From NCBI GenBank assembly GCA_004557735.1, contig SFFV01000002.1:1-64000 (forward strand): a DNA stretch of 64,000 bases, given 5' to 3'. The notes beneath the pieces were generated by a model. The model was given only the letters and a program-made list of their open reading frames with translations. It did no database searches and was not told where the DNA came from. Below are positions 59,812-64,000 of the stretch, one piece after another (position 1 is the first letter of the stretch; each line of letters begins with the position of its first letter). Made by a program: the position numbers and the translations under genes. The DNA comes from Clostridiales bacterium. Lineage in GTDB: Bacteria; Bacillota; Clostridia; Oscillospirales; Oscillospiraceae.

Positions 59812-60289
59812 GGGCGTCCGCCTCCCTGGATTTTATATAACGGGAGAGGTTATCCCGCATTTTGGAAAGACACCGGCAAAGTATCTCCTGCTCCTCGTTC
59901 GTAAGCCCCTCCTGCATTATTTCATCGAGCGCATCCATACGCTGCATGGCGTCGCGCATGACGTCTCTGCCGCTTTCCGTGAGCGCAACGCGGTTAATGC
60001 GCTGGTCCTTGTCGTCGGCAATGCGCCGGACATATCCGCTGCGCTCAAGCAGCTTCAGCGTTGCCGTGACCGTGGCGGGGGAAAGATGCATCGACGCCGC
60101 CAGCTCCCGCTGGGAGGGGAGCGAGCCGTGCGTGGAAATGCGGTCAATGTTCACAAGCATCATGTGCTGCGCCGGGTCCTGCAGCGGAATATCCGCGATG
60201 GCATAGCTTCCTGCGCGCCGCCGCATATGATCGAACGACCGAATCCCCCATGCAGGGCTGGTGCACGCTTTATTTTCACAGAAGTCCAT
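59804..60289 (-). CDS. MarR-family regulator of the ABC exporter
   Basis: The protein has 161 residues. The winged helix (about 50-115) has LPSQRELAASMHLSPATVTATLKLLERSGYV and the wing RRIADDKDQRINRVALTESG, typical MarR. The start at 60289 is chosen behind GAGGTGG; the ATG four codons earlier overlaps it. Two overlapping palindromes lie directly in front of the gene between promoter and start, so it is likely autoregulatory and released by an exported drug or metabolite. Confidence 0.9.
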   Translation of the reverse strand: MDFCENKACTSPAWGIRSFDHMRRRAGSYAIADIPLQDPAQHMMLVNIDRISTHGSLPSQRELAASMHLSPATVTATLKLLERSGYVRRIADDKDQRINRVALTESGRDVMRDAMQRMDALDEIMQEGLTNEEQEILCRCLSKMRDNLSRYIKSREADAHD

Positions 60290-60309
60290 AGTCCACCTCA
60301 ATATTTCGT

Positions 60310-60372
60310 GAACGAATCGTTCGCATACGAACGAACGTGAGATATCATACTCCCGGGATTTATGGAAGTCAT
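60310..60372 (-). promoter_or_regulatory. Promoter and overlapping operators of marR
   Basis: On the minus strand ATGACT (60372-60367), 17 bases, TATGAT (60349-60344). Downstream lie two overlapping palindromes: TCGTTCG-CATA-CGAACGA (60317-60334) and GAACGA-A-TCGTTC (60310-60322), the second ending 20 bases before the start codon. This is the usual MarR self-repression layout. Confidence 0.7.
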
Positions 60373-60383
60373 GAACAAATTGA

Positions 60384-60412
60384 AAATAATTCTCTCAATA
60401 GCTGCATAGTCA
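60384..60412 (+). promoter_or_regulatory. Sigma-E-like promoter of spoIIIAA
   Basis: AAATAAT (60384-60390), 14 bases, CATAGTCA (60405-60412); compare the sigma-E consensus KMATAWT-N14/15-CATACANT. spoIIIA is a sigma-E operon in B. subtilis, which fits. Confidence 0.5.
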
Positions 60413-60434
60413 TGCAGGGAAGGGAGGCGATATC

Positions 60435-61301
60435 ATGTCCGCCTTGGAAAAAGCTCTGTGGCTTCTCCCGGGAGAGATCCGGAATGCGCTGTATCACCTG
60501 TCGGAGAAATCGGCTTTGGAAGTATGCGAGATCCGGCTCCGGCGCGGGAGGCCTCCGGCGCTGACGCTTTCCTCCGGGGAAAGTCCGCTGCCGGGCGCAG
60601 CCGCTGTAACGGGCGACGATCTTGCCCGGGTTTTGGAGCTTGCGAGCGGCGCTTCACCATATGCGGCTTCAGACTGTCTCCGCCGCGGTTTTATTACGGC
60701 GGAGGGCGGCATCCGTGTGGGATTCTGCGGACGATTTCCGAGCGGCGAGCGCGGCTTGTGGAGCAAGAACGACCTTTTTTCCGTGTGCGTGCGTATTCCG
60801 CGCGAGGTAAAGGGGATCGGGGAGAGATTCTGCGCCCGCCCATTCCCCTCGACGTTGATTCTGTCCCCACCGGGCGGCGGAAAAACGACGCTGCTGCGCG
60901 ACATGGCGCGCACGCTCTCAAACGGCGGGATGCGCGTAGGACTTTGTGACGAGCGCGGAGAGATTGCCGCGCTATTCGGAAGCGGATGCGGATTCGATAT
61001 CGGCGAACGGACGGACGTGCTGTCCGACTGCCCAAAGGCTCATGCGGCCATGATCCTTCTGCGCTGCATGTCGCCGGAGCTGCTCGCCATGGACGAAATA
61101 TCCGAGCCGGAGGACGCCGACGCCTGCCGCAGCGCAGCGTACTGCGGCGTCTCGCTTCTTGCCACGGCGCACGCCGCCGACGCCGACGAGCTGTCCTGCC
61201 GGGAGGTTTACCGAACGCTGCTGCGCGAGAGAATCTTTGCGCGTGCGGTCGTTATCCGTGCAACCGCCGCCGGACGCAGCTATGAGGAGGTCGCACTATG
61301 A
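60435..61301 (+). CDS. spoIIIAA: Stage III sporulation protein AA (secretion-type ATPase)
   Basis: The protein has 288 residues. It is a mother-cell ATPase similar to type II/IV secretion motors that powers the SpoIIIA-SpoIIQ channel. The Walker A is LSPPGGGKTTLLRDMART (about 138-155), the family motif GIRVGFCGR precedes it, and the Walker B is near ELLAMDEISEPEDADAC. AGGGAGGCG precedes the ATG. It overlaps spoIIIAB by four bases. Confidence 0.95.
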   Translation: MSALEKALWLLPGEIRNALYHLSEKSALEVCEIRLRRGRPPALTLSSGESPLPGAAAVTGDDLARVLELASGASPYAASDCLRRGFITAEGGIRVGFCGRFPSGERGLWSKNDLFSVCVRIPREVKGIGERFCARPFPSTLILSPPGGGKTTLLRDMARTLSNGGMRVGLCDERGEIAALFGSGCGFDIGERTDVLSDCPKAHAAMILLRCMSPELLAMDEISEPEDADACRSAAYCGVSLLATAHAADADELSCREVYRTLLRERIFARAVVIRATAAGRSYEEVAL

Positions 61302-61786
61302 CGGCGGCGCTCGGAGCGGTTCTGCTCATTGCCGGCGGCGCGTATGCCGGGTTTTACGCTCTGGAACGCACGCGGACGGCGTTTCGCTGCGCCGAGATGA
61401 TCCTTGAGGCATCGCGCGACATGCGAACGGAAATACTCTGTCACCGGACGCCTCTTCCCATGCTGCTGGAGCGGCTGGGGGCGCGCTACCGGCGCATTTT
61501 TCCGCAGGCCGAAAATGCATCCGTACTCGTTCGGGAGTTCTCTTTTCTCTCCGTCTGGACGGCGAGCATACGGTGCGCCGCGCTTCCCAAACCGCTGGAA
61601 GGGCCGCTTCTTCGCCTTGGCGAGCAGCTCTCGTCCGGCGCGGACCCGGAACAGGCTCTCGATGCACTGGACGATTCCGTCCGGCTCACGCGGGATTCTC
61701 TGCGCGAGAAATGCCGCGCCGCCGTGCGGCTTTATCCCTCGCTGGGACTTGCTGCGGGCTGCCTTCTCGCCGTTTTGCTTCTTTAG
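61298..61786 (+). CDS. spoIIIAB: Stage III sporulation protein AB
   Basis: The protein has 162 residues: one N-terminal membrane helix, a helical soluble domain resembling GspF-type secretion proteins, and a C-terminal helix (LYPSLGLAAGCLLAVLLL). Identity rests on the overlap with spoIIIAA and the matching size and layout. It forms part of the mother-cell side of the feeding-tube channel. Confidence 0.9.
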   Translation: MTAALGAVLLIAGGAYAGFYALERTRTAFRCAEMILEASRDMRTEILCHRTPLPMLLERLGARYRRIFPQAENASVLVREFSFLSVWTASIRCAALPKPLEGPLLRLGEQLSSGADPEQALDALDDSVRLTRDSLREKCRAAVRLYPSLGLAAGCLLAVLLL

Positions 61787-61839
61787 TCTTTACATTTTGG
61801 CGGCTTTATGGCAAACTATCCGCCGGGTGATGATAGAAA

Positions 61840-62625
61840 ATGGATAGAAAGATCCTCTTTTTTGACGTAGATGGGACAATCGTGACATCAGACCACATAG
61901 TCCCGGAAAGCGCCCGTGCCGCGCTGAAAAAAGCGCAGAGCGCCGGGCATATCCTCATAATCAATACCGGGCGCCCGTTCCGCCACATTGAACCGCAGAT
62001 CCGCGCTCTCGGCTTTGACGGGTACATCTGCTCCATCGGCGGACACATCCTCCTGAACGGAAAAGATCTGGTGTACCGAACGATCCCGTATGCGGAGGCA
62101 GCGGCGATCCGTGACATGGGCTATGCATGCGGGATGGATATGCTGTTTGAATCCGAGCAGGCGATATGGATGGACGAGCGGTGTACGTCCGTCATTGCAC
62201 GGCGTGAATTTGCGTGGCTTGAGAGCATAGGCGTCCCCGCCTTCACCGACACCGCCGTTCCGGACTTTGCTTTTGACAAATTTGTCTGCTGGCCGCAGGA
62301 AAATGCCGATCCCGAGCGGTTTGAATGCATGTTTTCCGACCGGCTTGATTTTATCCGACGCGAGCATTCCATGCGCGAGGTCGTTTTGAAGGGCCTTTCC
62401 AAGGCGGGCGGTATGAAAACCGTAATGCAGCACCTCGGCTTCGACTGCGAAGATTCCTTTGCCTTCGGCGACGGAGCAAACGATCTCCCCATGCTGCGGG
62501 AGGCACGGACGGGCGTTCTCATGGGCAACGCGCCGGAGTACCTCCGGAAGGAAGCGGACTTTGTCACCGCGCCGATCACCGAGGACGGACTTGCTCTGGC
62601 GCTGGAGCATTTCGGATTGATCTGA
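61840..62625 (+). CDS. Cof-type HAD-superfamily hydrolase
   Basis: The protein has 261 residues. Motif I is FFDVDGTIV (6-14), motif II INTGRPF, the Lys of motif III lies in LKGLSKAGGMK, and motif IV is FGDGANDLPML. The cap is the Cof (C2B) type, so the enzyme should dephosphorylate a sugar phosphate or similar small molecule; the substrate is unknown. It interrupts the spoIIIA operon between AB and AC and has its own terminator. Confidence 0.92.
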   Translation: MDRKILFFDVDGTIVTSDHIVPESARAALKKAQSAGHILIINTGRPFRHIEPQIRALGFDGYICSIGGHILLNGKDLVYRTIPYAEAAAIRDMGYACGMDMLFESEQAIWMDERCTSVIARREFAWLESIGVPAFTDTAVPDFAFDKFVCWPQENADPERFECMFSDRLDFIRREHSMREVVLKGLSKAGGMKTVMQHLGFDCEDSFAFGDGANDLPMLREARTGVLMGNAPEYLRKEADFVTAPITEDGLALALEHFGLI

Positions 62626-62649
62626 TATGGCAAATAGAAAAATTATGTA

Positions 62650-62680
62650 AACCTCTGGGGCAGAGTCCCGGAGGTTTTTT
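62650..62680 (+). terminator. Terminator of the HAD gene inside the spoIIIA locus
   Basis: AACCTC-t-GGG pairs with CCC-g-GAGGTT, followed by six T in all. It would block transcription from spoIIIAA-AB into spoIIIAC. Confidence 0.78.
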
Positions 62681-62709
62681 GCATATGCCGCGCCGCACGC
62701 TCATACCTT
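62681..62709 (+). promoter_or_regulatory. Sigma-E-like promoter of spoIIIAC
   Basis: GCATATG (62681-62687), 14 bases, CATACCTT (62702-62709): six of seven and seven of eight bases of the sigma-E pattern, at the same spacing as upstream of spoIIIAA. It starts directly behind the HAD terminator. Confidence 0.6.
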
Positions 62710-62742
62710 GGCAATGGACAACCCCGCAAAGGAGAGCGCCCT

Positions 62743-62937
62743 ATGGATGTGGATCTGATATTCAAAATTGCTGCCGTCGGCATCCTTGTCGCCGTGCTGA
62801 ATATTCTGCTCACGCGGTCGGGCAGAGAAGACCAGGCGCTTATGACAAGCATCACCGGTCTCGTGGTTGTGCTGGTGATCGTGGTGAAGGAGATCAGCGA
62901 GCTCTTTGATCTGATCCGCGATCTGTTCGGGTTTTAG
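62743..62937 (+). CDS. spoIIIAC: Stage III sporulation protein AC
   Basis: The protein has 64 residues and two membrane helices joined by a short loop (LNILLTRSGREDQALMTSI), the family pattern. It forms part of the mother-cell membrane base of the SpoIIIA channel. AAAGGAG precedes the ATG; spoIIIAD follows after seven bases. Confidence 0.93.
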   Translation: MDVDLIFKIAAVGILVAVLNILLTRSGREDQALMTSITGLVVVLVIVVKEISELFDLIRDLFGF

Positions 62938-62944
62938 GGAATGA

Positions 62945-63331
62945 ATGGAAATTGTGATTCGCGCCGCGGCTGCGGCGGTAATCGGCAGTATTCTTGCGCT
63001 GCTGCTTCGCAAATATACGCCGGAACTCTCGCTGGCGGTAACGATCCTCGCGGGGTTGATCATCGTATGGCTTGCGGCAGCGGTTGCCTCGCGCATCTCC
63101 GATCTTTTGCGCGAGATCGCCGAAAAGGGCGGCATCAACGCGGTATATCTCTCCCCGGTGCTCAAATGCATCGGTATCGGACTGATCACGCATCTGGCAG
63201 CGCAGGTCTGCCGGGACGCGCAGCAGGGGAGCATCGCCTCCGCCGTGGAGCTTTGCGGAACGCTCTGCGCTTTATACATATCTCTGCCGCTCATTCGCTC
63301 GCTTCTTGCCATCGTGGAGCAGCTGCTTTGA
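62945..63331 (+). CDS. spoIIIAD: Stage III sporulation protein AD
   Basis: The protein has 128 residues and four hydrophobic helices; ALLLRKYTPELSLAV, SPVLKCIGIGLITHLAAQVCRDA and SAVELCGTLCALYISLPLI are family blocks. It is a membrane partner of SpoIIIAC. Its stop overlaps the TTG start of spoIIIAE. Confidence 0.93.
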   Translation: MEIVIRAAAAAVIGSILALLLRKYTPELSLAVTILAGLIIVWLAAAVASRISDLLREIAEKGGINAVYLSPVLKCIGIGLITHLAAQVCRDAQQGSIASAVELCGTLCALYISLPLIRSLLAIVEQLL

Positions 63332-64000
63332 TCCTGCTTGTATTGGCGCTCACCGTCTGTCCCGGCAAGGCGCTTGCCGCTTCGGATGTCCTGATTCCCG
63401 GGATGGACGAGCTGACCGACGCTCTGCCGGAGGAGGCAGCACCCATTCTCTCCGGTGTTTCGCCGGAGGAATTGCCGAAGGAGGGCGTCTGGCGGGCGCT
63501 TCTGCAAAAGGTTTGGGAAAAGATACGATCCTCCGCCGCCGACATCTGCCGAACAGGCGGGATCCTGCTTTGTGTGTGCGTTCTTGTATCGCTCACCGAT
63601 ACGCTCGATCTCGGTAGCCGCGCCCCGCCGTATATTACGTTTGCCGCCGTTGCCGTCATCGGCACATCAACGATCACAGACTTCCGTTCCTATCTCTCGT
63701 TGGGCACGGAAACCCTCCAGACGCTCTCGGACTATTCCCGTGTCCTTCTGCCGGTGCTTTCGTCCGCTGCTGCGGCGTCCGGAGCGGCCGGGAGTGCGGC
63801 GGCAAAGTACGCGGCAACAGCGGTATGTATGGATGTGCTTCTCTCCGCCTCGCAAAGCGTGCTTGTTCCGTGTGTGTGCGGGTATGCCGCGCTGTCGGTT
63901 GCCGATGCCGCCGTCGGTAATGAAATACTGAAAACGGCAAAGAAGATAATGAAAACGCTGTGCACCGCTCTTTTAAGCGCCGTATGCGTGACATTTACCG
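63328..64000 (+). CDS. spoIIIAE: Stage III sporulation protein AE, 5' part
   Basis: The frame is open from TTG 63328 to the window end (224 codons, no stop), so the gene continues outside. A signal peptide (ILLVLALTVCPGKALA) precedes an amphipathic region and then hydrophobic helices (ILLCVCVLVSLTDTL, YITFAAVAVIGTSTI, VLLPVLSSAAAASGAAGS), as in SpoIIIAE, the large polytopic protein of the channel. GTGGAG lies about nine bases before the TTG, which overlaps the spoIIIAD stop. AF, AG and AH would be expected beyond the edge. Confidence 0.9.
   Translation, partial: MILLVLALTVCPGKALAASDVLIPGMDELTDALPEEAAPILSGVSPEELPKEGVWRALLQKVWEKIRSSAADICRTGGILLCVCVLVSLTDTLDLGSRAPPYITFAAVAVIGTSTITDFRSYLSLGTETLQTLSDYSRVLLPVLSSAAAASGAAGSAAAKYAATAVCMDVLLSASQSVLVPCVCGYAALSVADAAVGNEILKTAKKIMKTLCTALLSAVCVTFT

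Overview
The window looks like a chromosomal stretch of an endospore-forming Clostridia (Bacillota), most likely an Oscillospiraceae-type gut bacterium. Reasons: fairly GC-rich DNA with AGGAGG-type ribosome binding sites; the Firmicutes order plsX-acpP-rnc-(radical SAM)-smc-ftsY and rsfS/LCP/nadD-yqeK; the sporulation genes spoIIIAA-AE and yunB; and a type A RNase P RNA. No species can be assigned from sequence alone.

Layout. 1-1.9 kb: the AT-rich end of an integrative element (tyrosine integrase, cut by the window edge) abuts a decapitated methionyl-tRNA synthetase gene (C-terminal tRNA-binding domain only), followed by two hairpin terminators and a broken small HTH gene. 1.9-7.5 kb: a two-component cluster (7TM pseudo-kinase, histidine kinase, LuxR-type regulator), then an exported Cys-rich repeat protein and a receiver-only protein, each behind a near-identical promoter lacking a -35 box. 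7.7-11.8 kb: two TetR-type regulators, a radical SAM protein, a DUF308 membrane protein and a bicupin. 12-36 kb: mostly co-directional housekeeping genes: sbcDC, flavodoxin-like reductase, SpoU methylase, dprA, topA, trmFO, plsX, acpP, rnc, ELP3-like radical SAM, smc, ftsY, rdgB, yhbY, nadD-yqeK fusion, LCP ligase, rsfS, leuS, small lipoprotein. 36-47 kb: rnpB (minus) back to back with murD, then a PLP lyase, yunB, ligA, an MMPL exporter coupled to a large GLUG-repeat surface protein, and a DUF1622 protein. 47.5-53.3 kb: a flavoprotein/ferredoxin-reductase pair, a GntR/FCD regulator, and a hydrolase fused to a polytopic membrane domain, apparently one small regulon. 53.4-56 kb (minus): a lipoprotein plus a second receiver-only protein, and tRNA-Leu(UAG). 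56-60.3 kb (minus): marR and two half-transporter ABC exporters. 60.4-64 kb: spoIIIA genes, split by a HAD hydrolase gene.

Strongest leads. (1) Two receiver-only proteins (7.0 and 53.4 kb) are clear paralogues in which the phosphoacceptor Asp is Glu and the other catalytic residues are gone; each sits next to an exported protein. Three promoters in these units (5.5, 6.9 and 55.7 kb) lack a -35 box and carry a dyad centred 30.5 bp upstream of the -10 box, the geometry of class II activation by a response regulator. (2) An identical 15-bp palindrome lies at the start site of both the flavoprotein operon and the hydrolase gene flanking the GntR gene. (3) The spoIIIA operon is interrupted by a HAD gene with its own terminator and restarts from a sigma-E-like promoter before spoIIIAC.
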